A DNA stretch of 64,000 nt from Frigoriglobus tundricola (GTDB taxonomy: Bacteria > Planctomycetota > Planctomycetia > Gemmatales > Gemmataceae), in assembly GCF_013128195.2 (NCBI RefSeq), contig NZ_CP053452.2:5828001-5892000 (forward strand), read 5' to 3'. A model generated the notes under the pieces. It was not told the origin of the DNA. It searched no databases and saw nothing but the letters and a program-made list of their open reading frames with translations. The number at the start of each line of letters is the position of its first letter. Position 1 is the stretch's first letter. The position numbers and the translations under genes were made by a program. Below are positions 8,910 to 17,498 of the stretch, one piece after another.

Positions 8910-9937
8910 ACGGGCGCCCGCTTCGCCCAGCGCAACTTGGCCGAGCGCGAGCGCGGGTTCGCCCGGCGCTCGTCGAGTGTCGGGCGGATCGCGTCGGGCG
9001 CGGCCGCCGCATACACCCCGGTCCGGAGCCCGTCTCGGAACGCCGCTTTGACCAACCGGTCTTCGCCGCTGTGGAAGCTGATGATCGCCGCGACCCCCCC
9101 CGGTTTCAGCACGGTCGGGATCACCCGGAGCAACTGCTGCAAGTTCGCGAGCTCGCGGTTGGTGAGGATGCGGAGCGCCTGAAACACCCGCGTGACCGGC
9201 GCGAGTAACTGTCGGCGCTCGGGCGGCGCGCCGGGCGTCCGGTCCACGCGCACCGGGGCCGCGGCTTCGACCAGCGCCCGCAGCTCCTTCGTCCGCTCGA
9301 CCGGTTTGACTCGCCGCTGGCTCACGATTGCGGCGGCAATGGCGTCCGCGCGCGGTTCGTCGCCCAGGTCGCGGAAGCACGCCGCCAGTTCGTCGGCGGA
9401 AAGCGCGTTCAGCAGGTCGGCGGCGGTGCGCCCGCGGGCGCGGTCCATCCGCATGTCCAGCGGACCGTCCCGCATGAACGAGAACCCGCGGTCGCGGTCG
9501 TCCACCTGCATGCTCGACATGCCGAGGTCCGCGAGCAGGCCGTCCGCGTGCGTTACGCCCTCGAGCGCGAGTACGGTCGGCAGCCCGGCGAAGTTGGAAT
9601 GGTGCAGCGCGAACAGCCCGCCGGCCGCTTCGAGCTTCGCCCGCGCCGATCCGCCGTCGCCCGCGCGGGCGGCCCACGCCGGGGGTTCGGGCGCGAGGTT
9701 GCCCGCATCGAGATCCGTGGCGATGAGGAGCCCGTCGGGCGACACGCGGCGGAGCAGCTCGACCGCGTGGCCGGCGAACCCGAGCGTGCAATCGATCACG
9801 GTTTGACCCGGCCGCGGGTCGAGAGCCGCCAGCACCTCGGTGAGCAGCACCGGCTTGTGTTCGCCGGCCGCGGTGGACCGGCGCACCCGCTTCCGCCAGA
9901 ACGGTCGGCGCTTCTTTTTGGGAGCCTCGTCGGACAT
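8906..9937 (-). CDS. rsmH: 16S rRNA (cytosine(1402)-N4)-methyltransferase RsmH
   Basis: 343 residues. The protein methylates N4 of C1402 in the decoding centre of 16S rRNA using S-adenosylmethionine. Family motifs are clear: HKPVLLTEVLAAL, the SAM loop VIDCTLGFAGHA, LLADLGMSSMQVDDRDRGFSF broken only by small changes, PLDMRMD, FQALRILTNRELANL, and IISFHSGEDRLVK. An Arg/Lys-rich tail of about 25 residues precedes the core, which is longer than in E. coli. It stands outside any dcw cell-division cluster, as is usual in planctomycetes. Its last 4 bases overlap the end of the permease gene tail to tail. Confidence 0.93.
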   Translation of the reverse strand: MSDEAPKKKRRPFWRKRVRRSTAAGEHKPVLLTEVLAALDPRPGQTVIDCTLGFAGHAVELLRRVSPDGLLIATDLDAGNLAPEPPAWAARAGDGGSARAKLEAAGGLFALHHSNFAGLPTVLALEGVTHADGLLADLGMSSMQVDDRDRGFSFMRDGPLDMRMDRARGRTAADLLNALSADELAACFRDLGDEPRADAIAAAIVSQRRVKPVERTKELRALVEAAAPVRVDRTPGAPPERRQLLAPVTRVFQALRILTNRELANLQQLLRVIPTVLKPGGVAAIISFHSGEDRLVKAAFRDGLRTGVYAAAAPDAIRPTLDERRANPRSRSAKLRWAKRAPV

Positions 9938-9950
9938 TTTTCCCAGTCAT

Positions 9951-10033
9951 AAGGTCGTAAGGTCGAAAGTCGTAACGTCGGGGCGTAGGACCGCTGGTCT
10001 CTAGGACCTTACGACGTTCGACCTTACGACGTG
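9951..10033. repeat. Inverted repeat of GTCGTAAGGTCGAA units
   Basis: The 106-bp gap between rsmH and the sigma-like gene is largely palindromic. CATAAGGTCGTAAGGTCGAA near 9951 and its imperfect complement (GACGTTCGACCTTACGACG near 10013) enclose about 20 unique bases, including GGTCTCTAGGACC. It could act as a transcript-end hairpin for the upstream sigma-like gene. The run of near-identical short units suggests a dispersed extragenic palindrome rather than a dedicated terminator. Confidence 0.65.
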
Positions 10034-10043
10034 TGACGGAATC

Positions 10044-10976
10044 TCACCCCGCCGGGAGGCTCTTGCCCCGTGCGGCGAGGAGGCGGCCGAGGTGGTCGGC
10101 GCTGAGCCGCGGGTCGTCGGTCAGGAGCGAGCCGAGTTCGGTGAGGACGAAGCCCTCCAGGTCGTCGCCGGCCCACCCCTCGGCGACCAGCTTCCCGCCG
10201 ATGTGCTCGAGCGCGCGGTCGCGGAGCTTGTCGGTGCGCCGCGTGAGCGTGCCCTCGTTCAGATCGAACAGTTTCGCCGCCTCGCGCTGGCTGAGCCGGT
10301 ACCGCCAGCGGAGGCCGAGCAGCAGGCGCTCGTCGTCGGTCAGGGAACCGAGCCACTCGCGGGCCGCGGCGATGAACGTCTCGTGCCACCGGTCCGCCCC
10401 GTCGGCCCGCGGGGTGTCCATCGGCAGCGCGATCTCGTCGTCGGGCAGCGCGGTCGTCCCGCCCGACTGGCGCAGCTTCGACAGGTGCCAGTTCTGGAAC
10501 ACGCGGATCAGCCACGGGGCGAGCGGCCGCTGGCCGTCGTACCGCGCCAGGACCGGCAGCGTGCCCGCGCTATCGGGGGCGATGAGGTTGCCCCAGAACT
10601 CGGTGACGGCGGTGTCCTGGCGCTCCTCGTCGCGCGGGTACAGCCGCACCGCCCGCGCGCGGAGCGCGTCCACCAGCAGGCAGTCGCTCCGCCCGGTGCG
10701 GGCGTTGAACAGCACCTCCCACGCGCCGTTCTGGCCCGTCAGACAGCCGACGCACACCAGCCAGTCCACCGCGTACAGCCCTTCCAGGTACGCGGCCCAC
10801 GAAACCGGACCGGGGGCCTTCGGGATGAAAATGCGGAACGTGCGGTCGAGGTGCGTGAGGAACGTCGGTTCGGACACCTTCACTGCCGGCATCTGGAGGC
10901 GCACGAAATGGTACAGCAGGGTGACGCGGCCCTTGTCGACCGCGGTCAGTGGCGGTGTTGTGTCGGCTGAAATCAC
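10044..10976 (-). CDS. Sigma-70-family (ECF-like) regulator
   Basis: About 310 residues if it starts at GTG 10976, the first reasonable start after the upstream gene's stop at 11050; no strong ribosome site is visible, so the start is uncertain. The C-terminus carries a region-4-like helix-turn-helix (LSQREAAKLFDLNEGTLTRR), preceded by SLTDDERLLLGLRWRY. Region 2 is diverged but recognisable around LEGLYAVDWLVCVGCLTGQN to APWLIRVFQNWHLSKLRQ. Its C-terminal extension (GDDLEGFVLTELGSLLTDDP) is seen in other planctomycete sigma-like proteins. It probably directs transcription of a small regulon. It lies 74 bp after the MCE gene on the same strand and may be co-transcribed with it. Confidence 0.7.
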   Translation of the reverse strand: MISADTTPPLTAVDKGRVTLLYHFVRLQMPAVKVSEPTFLTHLDRTFRIFIPKAPGPVSWAAYLEGLYAVDWLVCVGCLTGQNGAWEVLFNARTGRSDCLLVDALRARAVRLYPRDEERQDTAVTEFWGNLIAPDSAGTLPVLARYDGQRPLAPWLIRVFQNWHLSKLRQSGGTTALPDDEIALPMDTPRADGADRWHETFIAAAREWLGSLTDDERLLLGLRWRYRLSQREAAKLFDLNEGTLTRRTDKLRDRALEHIGGKLVAEGWAGDDLEGFVLTELGSLLTDDPRLSADHLGRLLAARGKSLPAG

Positions 10977-11049
10977 GGGACGGTCCGTTGGGAAGCTCGG
11001 GCGCAACGGCGCATTCGACCACGCCGCCGGAACGGTTTCGCGTCGCGGT

Positions 11050-12255
11050 TCAGCGGGGGGTGAACAGCAGCACCTCGACGCGGGACGGGGGGAGCTTGTC
11101 CGCCTCCACCACCGGCGACGCGGCCGTGCCCATGCCGAGCGGGGTGATCTTGCGCCGGGCGACGAAACCCATTTTATGAACGCCACAGGCCTTCAGGTGG
11201 TTCATCACCGATTCGGCCTGTTTCTTCGTCAGCTCCGCCGCGGCCGCGGGCGTCTGGCTCCTGTCGTTTGGGTCGAAGAACGCGGCAACGACCACGTCGG
11301 CCCCAGAGTTCTTGTTCGCTTTGATCGCGTTGGCGATGTTGTTCAGGTGTTCCATACCGCCCGGGGTGAGCGTCGCGGTCCCGGGCTCGAACAGGTCGCC
11401 CGACTGATACGCCCAGCGGTCGCGGTTCATCGTCGGGCGCACGAGGACCGCGACCGCGTCCTCCACGTAGCTCCGCACAATCGGCATCTTGCCGAGCGCG
11501 TCGCTCCCCTGCTTCACCGACTTGAGCGTGTCGCGGCCGTCGGACACCAGCCCGCGCAGGTTGCCCATCTCGCCCTCGATCGCGCCCACCGCCTTGTCCG
11601 TGCGGCCGATCAGTTTCCGCGCGTCCGCGAACACGCCGCGGGCGTCCTCGTACAGGTCGTCGTCCCGAATGAGTTTCGCGAGTGTCCCGTCACTGTCCTT
11701 CACCCCGTCGATCAGCCCCTTCGCGGACGCCACGGTTTCGCGGGCGTCTTTTGCAAGCGATTTGACTTCCGTTGTGGTGCTCTTGGCCTCTTTTGCGAGA
11801 TCGCGCACCTCCGCCACGGCCTCGTCCATATCGAACGGTTTGACCCCCCGCACGCGCCCGCTCGCGAGCGCCCCCGCCTTCGGATCGCCCGGCTGGAGGC
11901 TGATCACTTTCGATCCGAGTAACCCGCTGGCGTGAATTTGCGCCGACGCGTCCGCGTACACCCGACTGGCGTACCGGGCCTGGATCCGCATCCGGACGGT
12001 GACTTCGGCTCCCGGTCCGTCGTGATCCGGGTACTCGACCGCGACCACCTGCCCCGCGTCCACCCCGCGGAGCCGCACCGGCGTGCCGGGGGTGATATCG
12101 TGCGCCTCCGGGAACCCGGCCGTCAACTCGACCGTATCCGCCCACACGCCCTGCTTTTCGGCGATGCGTGCGACCCCGTAACCACCCAGACCGAGCGCGA
12201 GAACGACCACCAGGCCCAGGAACACCGCCTGATTGCGGGTGAGCGACTGTGACAC
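11050..12255 (-). CDS. MlaD/MCE-domain protein with OmpA-like C-terminus
   Basis: 401 residues from GTG at 12255, with AGAGGG upstream. One N-terminal helix (NQAVFLGLVVVLALGLGGYGV) is followed by an MCE domain (GFPEAHDITPGTPVRLRGVD, then SGLLGSKVISL). A helical stretch with repeated Lys/Ala/Glu (residues ~150-250) comes next, then a C-terminal segment resembling OmpA (LFEPGTATLTPGGMEHLNNI, then KKQAESVMNHLKACGV). MCE proteins form rings that shuttle lipids between membranes (Mla-type systems). The OmpA-like end could contact the wall or outer membrane. No MlaE permease or MlaF ATPase is nearby. Confidence 0.8.
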   Translation of the reverse strand: MSQSLTRNQAVFLGLVVVLALGLGGYGVARIAEKQGVWADTVELTAGFPEAHDITPGTPVRLRGVDAGQVVAVEYPDHDGPGAEVTVRMRIQARYASRVYADASAQIHASGLLGSKVISLQPGDPKAGALASGRVRGVKPFDMDEAVAEVRDLAKEAKSTTTEVKSLAKDARETVASAKGLIDGVKDSDGTLAKLIRDDDLYEDARGVFADARKLIGRTDKAVGAIEGEMGNLRGLVSDGRDTLKSVKQGSDALGKMPIVRSYVEDAVAVLVRPTMNRDRWAYQSGDLFEPGTATLTPGGMEHLNNIANAIKANKNSGADVVVAAFFDPNDRSQTPAAAAELTKKQAESVMNHLKACGVHKMGFVARRKITPLGMGTAASPVVEADKLPPSRVEVLLFTPR

Positions 12256-12454
12256 GGAGTGATGCCCTCTGCTTTTGTTCTCGCGGCCCGTCGCCCGCAC
12301 AGCCGGGCTTCGTGGTGCGGGTGTCCGCGTCATTATACCCTGCACCGCGGCGCACACCTTTCGAGTTCGGACCCGGGCTTGAAAATGGGAGCGGCGACGG
12401 GCTTGCACCCGTCGCCACTTGCGCATTGGAGTGCTGGGCACTCGGCAATGCGGC

Positions 12455-12715
12455 TCAATCGTCGTTGATGGAATCGAGATCAAAACCGGCAAGGACGGCC
12501 GCGCGAACCCAGTCCCACTCGGTCGTTTCGCCCTTCTTGATCCACCCGCGTCGGAGCTCGGCCTCCACGTCCCAAAACAACCGGGCCGGGAACACGAGCC
12601 GGGCTTTTTGCCCGTACTTCATGGCCCGGCGCAGAACGGCGGGATCGACCGATGGCGGTTGTGTGGGCGGGAACGACAGGTCGATTTCGATCGTGTCGTC
12701 GGAACTCTTCGTCAT
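12455..12715 (-). CDS. Small unknown protein
   Basis: 86 residues, acidic N-terminus (MTKSSDDTIEIDLSFPP) and a predicted helix-rich remainder (VLRRAMKYGQKARLVFPARL, then AELRRGWIKKGETTEWDWV). It has no membrane segment or cysteines. The size and the DNA-facing basic helix would suit an antitoxin or small DNA-associated protein, but no toxin-like partner is next to it and no family was recognised. The coding call rests on codon pattern and a clean ATG-to-TGA frame. Confidence 0.55.
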   Translation of the reverse strand: MTKSSDDTIEIDLSFPPTQPPSVDPAVLRRAMKYGQKARLVFPARLFWDVEAELRRGWIKKGETTEWDWVRAAVLAGFDLDSINDD

Positions 12716-12965
12716 CGCAGATCTCCGCGTCTGCGGGCGATCGGGGGACGTTCAGCAAGGAAAGTGCCAGAGCTTCCGCATTTGGTATCTCGTTCGCATT
12801 AGTGACAAACGGAGATTCACGCGGACGGGCGATTTGAGGGGCCGGCGACGGGAGCCTCATTGGGAGGAATGAAAATCGGCCCCCGTTTCCCGCCACGACG
12901 GAACCGAGCACAGCGGAAACACAGAATCTAACAATCGCCAATTTGTTTAACACTCGGAGAACGCT

Positions 12966-13199
12966 ATGCGCTTCCTCAGCGGTCTGTTCTTGCTCGCGCT
13001 GGTCGTGGCCCTCGGCCTGCTCTCTTACGAGAACAACCGTGATACCGTCCTGTATGCGTGGACGTGGCGCGCGGACGTGCCGCTGCCGCTCCTGGTGGTC
13101 GCGGTGTACGTGCTGGGGATGCTCAGCGGGTGGTGGCTGGTAGGCATGACGAAGCGGTCGTGGCAGCGGCTGACCGAACCGGACCGCGCGCGGGTGTGA
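12966..13199 (+). CDS. LapA-like (DUF1049) small membrane protein
   Basis: 77 residues, two membrane segments (FLSGLFLLALVVALGLL and LPLLVVAVYVLGMLSGWWLV) joined by a short loop that ends in the typical NRDTVLYAW pattern. This fits the LapA/DUF1049 family, small inner-membrane proteins linked in E. coli to lipopolysaccharide assembly. ATG at 12966 follows CTCGGAGAACGCT, a fair ribosome site. It stands alone, with the second IS630 element starting about 50 bp downstream. Confidence 0.8.
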   Translation: MRFLSGLFLLALVVALGLLSYENNRDTVLYAWTWRADVPLPLLVVAVYVLGMLSGWWLVGMTKRSWQRLTEPDRARV

Positions 13200-13257
13200 A
13201 ATCGGCATGAGAACGTTGCCGGCGGGCACTGCGGCGTTCAAACTAGTGCCACAACTC

Positions 13258-13631
13258 TCAAATAGCCATGCATGGGGCGTTTGTTTTGTCTCTCCTGTGG
13301 CTCCTTCCCAATTTGATCCGTCGATGCGGAGCCACGAAACTCGCTCGCCGCTTTTTCTGTAGGGGCTTACCGGTGTAGGTCCAGGCGAAGGGATGAGCCA
13401 TCGTTTTGTTGTAGTAGCCCATGAATTCTCGCAACTGCGATTCTAAGTCTGCTACCGATGTGAAGTTTCCACCTCGCACGAGCTTGCGGTGGATGATCCC
13501 AAACACGATCTCGATCTGGTTGAGCCACGAACTGTGCTTCGGCAGGTACACGAACCGGATCCGGTGGCGGACGTCCGACAGGAACGCGCCGCGTGTGGCC
13601 ATCGATTTCAGGATGCCACGGGCGCTTTTTT
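13258..13631 (-). CDS. IS630 transposase, C-terminal frame (orfB)
   Basis: About 120 residues in the -1 frame after the A6 run, reading GEKSARGILKSMATRG onward. It supplies the third catalytic residue, Glu in SSWLNQIEIVFGIIHRK, and the usual tail (AHPFAWTYTGKPLQ). It has no plausible start of its own, so it is almost surely made only as a fusion with orfA. It ends in TGA at 13258, 12 bp inside the left end of the element. Confidence 0.8.
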
Positions 13632-14591
13632 CCCCAGCGCGTCGGGTGTGCCACAGCGTCCGGCGACGAACGTCACCAGGCCCTCCGACAGGTGTGTATT
13701 GAGGCGATCGACCACGAAGATCCATTCGGCGTCGGGATCGGTATCCACGGTCCGGGTGATGTGCGCGACGAACTCCGGCTCGGTGCGGGTGGCCTCCCGC
13801 GTCGGGCACACGATCCTCCCAGTCACCACGTCCAGGCCCGCCGTCAGCGTTGTCGTCCCGTGTCGGGTGTACTCGAATTCCTGCTTCGGGACGTGGTCGG
13901 GTCGGGCCGGCTTGTCGGGCGCGGTGCGCGCGAGGGCCTGGAGCGACGTGGCCTCGTCCACGCTCACCGTGTGCGTGCCCTCGGCCGCCGCCTTCGCCGG
14001 GGCGTCCCGGTAGGTTCGGCACACGTTCTCGACCTCGGCCCGGAACGTCTGGGGATCCTTCTCCGTGGTGCTCAGCCACATCTTCTTGCGATGCGGTTGA
14101 ACCGCGGCCTGCTGCAAGAAGCGGCCGATCTGGGAGGCGGAAATGGCCGTCACGATCTCCCGCTTGAGCGCCTCGTCGCGGAGCTCTCGGAGCGTCCAAT
14201 GGTTGATGGGGCGGCCCGACACCGTCGGCGACTCGCACGCCAACGCCACGATCTGGGACACCTGCGCGGCCGTGAACGTTACCGGCGCGCCCGGTCGTGG
14301 AGCGTCGGAGAGGACGTCCCGAATCGCCTCCCGTAGGCGGTGGGGCTCGGTGCATTCCCACGCGCACAACGCCTCCCAGGCATCCCGCCAGCGCCGACGC
14401 CAAATGCCCACCTGGGTCCGGTTGAGACCGACTCGGGAGGCGATGTGCTCATTCCACATGCCGGTGAAGCCCAGCAAGATGATCGTCGCCCGTTGCACGA
14501 GACTGTTGCCGAGCGTCCGCGACTTGCGGAATTCCTCCAGCACTTTCTGTTGCCGTTCACTAAGGATGATCTTCGCAGCCTTACCCGCCAT
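13608..14591 (-). CDS. IS630 transposase, main frame (orfA)
   Basis: 327 residues from ATG 14591, with GAGGAG upstream. It has an N-terminal helix-turn-helix (MWNEHIASRVGLNRTQVGIW), a second DNA-binding segment (ISASQIGRFLQQAAVQPHR) and the first two catalytic Asp residues (THTVSVDEATS and WIFVVDRLNTHLS). It ends shortly after a run of six A residues (T6 at 13626-13631 on the given strand). The third catalytic residue lies in the -1 frame beyond this run, so full transposase needs ribosomal or transcriptional slippage there. Confidence 0.85.
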   Translation of the reverse strand: MAGKAAKIILSERQQKVLEEFRKSRTLGNSLVQRATIILLGFTGMWNEHIASRVGLNRTQVGIWRRRWRDAWEALCAWECTEPHRLREAIRDVLSDAPRPGAPVTFTAAQVSQIVALACESPTVSGRPINHWTLRELRDEALKREIVTAISASQIGRFLQQAAVQPHRKKMWLSTTEKDPQTFRAEVENVCRTYRDAPAKAAAEGTHTVSVDEATSLQALARTAPDKPARPDHVPKQEFEYTRHGTTTLTAGLDVVTGRIVCPTREATRTEPEFVAHITRTVDTDPDAEWIFVVDRLNTHLSEGLVTFVAGRCGTPDALGKKAPVAS

Positions 14592-14706
14592 GGGTCGGTC
14601 TCCTCACAATCGAGAGACCGGGCGAGATACGGTATCTCCGACTTCCGTGAAAGGCCGTTTCTACGATGCGGCACTAGCTCCTGTTCGCCCTCCCGAGCAC
14701 GAGCAA

Positions 14707-15392
14707 ATGATGACTCGACTGAGCTTAGTTGCGGTGACGCTGCTCGCTGCATTCACCTTCGCCGCTGCGGATGATAAGGCAGATGAACAGCGGGCGGAGC
14801 TGGGATCGAAAGGCCTGCTCCAGGCGTGCGAGGCCTACCAGAACAATCCCCAGAACGCGACGATGGCTTATCCAACGATCTTGACGGAGTTGGTGAAGCC
14901 GCCGTTCGGCGGAACATCGTTCCTGCGCAACGGTGAAAAGGACTTGCGCGATCCGTGGGGCTAGATGTTCCACTACGCAGTCGCGAAGGACGAGCGGGGC
15001 AATTTGCGGCCGTACGTTTGGGCCGAGCGGTCGGTGGACGGGAAGATGAGGGTAATCGGAACGAAGGCGCCGGAACCGAACGCGGACGAAAAGCGGGCCG
15101 AGTTGGCGATCGGCTCCCTGCTGAACGCATGTGAAGCCTACCGAGTCAGTCCGGCCAACGAGACGAACGCTTTGCCCCCGACCCTGATGGAGTTGGTAAA
15201 TCCGCCGTTCGGGGGCCATCATTCCTTCGCAACGGCGAAAAGGAACTGCTCGACCCGTGGGGCAAGACCTTTCGCTACGAAGTGACGAAGAACGCCGACG
15301 GGAAACTCCGGGCTTACGTCTGGTCCGAGAGGAGAGAGGGCGGAAAAACGAAAGTGATCGGAACGAAGCCGCCGGAACCGAAGAAGAAGTGA
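14707..15392 (+). pseudogene. Secreted two-module protein resembling GspG-type domains, broken twice
   Basis: The gene starts with a signal peptide (LSLVAVTLLAAFTFAAADD) and encodes two tandem copies of a module of about 100 residues. Copy 1 reads LLQACEAYQNNPQN, PPFGGTSFLRNGEK and RVIGTKAPEPN; copy 2 reads LLNACEAYRVSPAN and KVIGTKPPEPKKK. The module recalls the C-terminal part of type II secretion pseudopilin-like (GspG) proteins common in planctomycetes. An amber codon at 14962-14964 interrupts copy 1 right after DPWG, where copy 2 has Lys (AAG to TAG). A one-base loss near 15215-15220 (GGGGGCCA) shifts copy 2. With the frame corrected, the sequence reads to TGA at 15392. An IS630 element ends 33 bp upstream. 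Confidence 0.75.
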
Positions 15393-15407
15393 CGCTCGCT
15401 CTGTGAG

Positions 15408-15500
15408 TCACGGCAGCACGTCTACAGCCGCGACCGTGCCGACCTGCGATCCGGCCACGACGAGCGGCACCTGTTTGTGGGCGAGCGGGGGATAACGAAG
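15408..15500 (-). pseudogene. Remnant of a Uma2 gene (C-terminus only)
   Basis: Read on the minus strand, this stretch gives HKQVPLVVAGSQVGTVAAVD followed by VLP and a stop. That is almost identical to the last residues of the intact Uma2 gene that ends at 16752. Only the last 30 or so codons are recognisable; no start or catalytic core remains. It is best read as the residue of a second Uma2 copy lost by deletion, or a small segment duplicated from the neighbour 1.3 kb away. Confidence 0.7.
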
Positions 15501-15667
15501 CGGACGCGACAGCACTCGACCGACCCGCACCGCGCGGGCGCGAGGTGGGTACCGGTCGGTGCCCCGGCCCCGCGCCCCGAAAATGTGAAACGCCCCTGGG
15601 CGCCGAACGTGTTCTACGCTTGATCGGCAGATGCCGTAGTCAGCACGTCCGGAGCGAGGGCCGAACT

Positions 15668-16714
15668 GTGAACGACGGGAGCACCGCCGCGCCGCCCGCA
15701 GTGGCGGACCGCGCGCTCGACTTCTGGTCGCGATTTCGCGACACGTTCGGACCGGCCCTCGTGGGGCTTGTGGGGGGCGGCTTGACCGTCGGTGTCGTGT
15801 ATGTCAGCGTCGCCCAGCTCCTGAAAAACGCCTCGATGACTTACGCCGCGTTCCCGAGCGAGCAACCGCCGTGGCTGGTCCGCGACATTTCACTGCCGCC
15901 GGTCATCGGGGTGGTATTCGCGCTAATCGGGTTAGTGGCCCCGTTCGCGATGGGTCTGGCGACCGCCTGGCTCGTGCGTGAGAGGGACCGCTGGGGCGAG
16001 ATTTCCGCCGGGCTGACCACCGGCCTGATGGGCAGTTTGGCGGCGTACGTGGTCGGTATCGGCTGGGCGGTCACCCTGGCAATGGCGGTCGTTCCGTCGA
16101 TCGCGGACCTGACGCTCCTCGGGGAATCGACCCGGGCGCCCACGGAGGCGACCGCGGCCCCCTCGGACCGGCTCGCACAGAAGTACCCGGACCTGAAAGA
16201 CAAGCCCGCGGACGAACGCGGGCTGGTGTTCTTTTCCAAAATCATCTCCGACCAGATCGCCGGCAGCGCGTACGGCATCTGGCTGGGGGTCGGCCTGTCG
16301 CTGGCGACCGTCGGCGTCCTCGGTTTTTGTGGCACGCTCGCGGGCGGCTGGTTGTTCCGCCGCGGCGGCTCCTGGAAATCGATCGTGTGGCCCTACCTGG
16401 AACTCACCGTATCGACCTCTGTTACCGCCGGATGGCTGATCGCGCGGTGCATCGACGATCGCCGGCCGATGGCCTGGTTCGAGGCGGTCTGTCTCGTGGC
16501 GGTCACCGTCCTGGTGCTCGCGGGGGTCGTCGGCCGCTGGAACGCGCTACTGCGTGTGACCATCGCGGTCACGTGGGTCCTCGTCCTGTCCGGTGCCGGG
16601 TTCGGTGGCCGGATGCCCGCGGAGGTCGCTTACTCGGCGTACGCCCTACTGGGCGTTCTCCTGGCGCGGCACTGGTTCTACAGCGGCAGGCGGCCGGTCG
16701 TGGCACCCGTGTGA
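15668..16714 (+). CDS. Unknown multi-pass membrane protein
   Basis: 348 residues from GTG 15668 (MNDGSTAAPPAVADRALDFW). About eight hydrophobic segments are visible, for instance ALVGLVGGGLTVGVVYVSV, VVFALIGLVAPFAMGLATAW, GIWLGVGLSLATVGVLGFCG and VCLVAVTVLVLAGVVGRWNA. A polar loop between helices 4 and 5 contains KYPDLKDKPADERG. No transporter or enzyme signature was recognised. It has no gene partner on its strand; the Uma2 gene converges from the other side, 37 bp away. Confidence 0.7.
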   Translation: MNDGSTAAPPAVADRALDFWSRFRDTFGPALVGLVGGGLTVGVVYVSVAQLLKNASMTYAAFPSEQPPWLVRDISLPPVIGVVFALIGLVAPFAMGLATAWLVRERDRWGEISAGLTTGLMGSLAAYVVGIGWAVTLAMAVVPSIADLTLLGESTRAPTEATAAPSDRLAQKYPDLKDKPADERGLVFFSKIISDQIAGSAYGIWLGVGLSLATVGVLGFCGTLAGGWLFRRGGSWKSIVWPYLELTVSTSVTAGWLIARCIDDRRPMAWFEAVCLVAVTVLVLAGVVGRWNALLRVTIAVTWVLVLSGAGFGGRMPAEVAYSAYALLGVLLARHWFYSGRRPVVAPV

Positions 16715-16751
16715 GAACAGTTGTTGCGCCACCGGTTCGAGGGCCCTCGCC

Positions 16752-17462
16752 TCACGGAAGCACGTCCACGACCGCGACCGTTCCGACCTGCGATCCGGCT
16801 ACGACGAGCGGCACCTGATCGTTCGGCCCATACCCGGCCGTTGTTGCGTATCCCGGCGTCGCGCCCGTCAATGGAGCGGAGTACACCTCCAGCCGTCGTT
16901 CGTCGAGATTCACGATCCAGTACACCGGAATCTGAGCTTGAGCGTACCCGCGCAACTTGAGTGTGCGGTCGTACTGGATCGTGGAATCGGCGACTTCGAT
17001 CACCACCGCGATTTCGTCCGGGCGCGGGTGGTGGCTGTCGTACCGACCGGCCGGCCCCATGACGACCGCCACGTCCGGTTCGGGTTCGCCGCCGGGGAGC
17101 CGGATCGCGGACTGGATCCGCAACCGCCACCCCGGAGGGACGAGCGGGCGAACGGCGTCGTCGAGGCGATCGATGGCCGAGTCGTGGGCCGGGCTGCGGG
17201 GCATATCCGGGATCGCTCCTTCCTCGGCCAAGGTGAACGCCTCGTCCGCCGAAACGATCCCACTCGATGACATTTTGAGGCACTGGTCGGGGGTGAACCG
17301 GTAGAAAACCGGTCCGCCGTCGCGCCACCCGCCCTTGTGTACGATCTGTCCCTCGATCAGTTCCACCCCGTCGCCCTCGGTCAGGACGCCGAGTTTGATC
17401 ATCCGGTGGTACTGATCGACTGTGAACCGCCGCGGGGGGGCGGCGGGCGCGGCCGTCGTCAT
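16752..17462 (-). CDS. Uma2-family PD-(D/E)XK nuclease-like protein
   Basis: 236 residues, the usual length. The N-terminal part (YHRMIKLGVLTEGDGVELIE) and the nuclease core are present: Asp in GEPEPDVAVV and the pair in AVVIEVADSTIQYDRTLK give the PD-ExK pattern, followed by YAQAQIPVYWIVNLDERRLE. Uma2 proteins are multiplied in planctomycetes and cyanobacteria. They are presumed endonucleases, but their role is not established. The C-terminal sequence recurs as a fragment at 15408-15500, and a third relative lies at 58802-59386. Confidence 0.88.
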   Translation of the reverse strand: MTTAAPAAPPRRFTVDQYHRMIKLGVLTEGDGVELIEGQIVHKGGWRDGGPVFYRFTPDQCLKMSSSGIVSADEAFTLAEEGAIPDMPRSPAHDSAIDRLDDAVRPLVPPGWRLRIQSAIRLPGGEPEPDVAVVMGPAGRYDSHHPRPDEIAVVIEVADSTIQYDRTLKLRGYAQAQIPVYWIVNLDERRLEVYSAPLTGATPGYATTAGYGPNDQVPLVVAGSQVGTVAVVDVLP

Positions 17463-17498
17463 TGCGGGTCTCCTTGCGCGAGTGGGTCGGGCACCATC

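Larger units (their letters stand above)
13246..14674 (-). mobile_element. Second IS630-family insertion sequence (different subgroup)
   Basis: About 1429 bp, flanked by TA (13244-13245 and 14675-14676), each within CTAG, a favoured IS630 target. The terminal inverted repeats are short: GTGCCACA at the left and the complement of TGCGGCAC at the right, 7 of 8 matching. It codes a two-frame DDE transposase on the minus strand. The protein differs strongly from the first element and the ends do not match, so the two copies are unrelated insertions. The element stands just before a degraded gene pair. Confidence 0.82.

Noticed and set aside
3261-14674. Composite transposon between the two IS630 elements
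   Set aside because: The two elements differ in transposase, ends and length, and IS630 elements seldom form composites; the genes between are ordinary.
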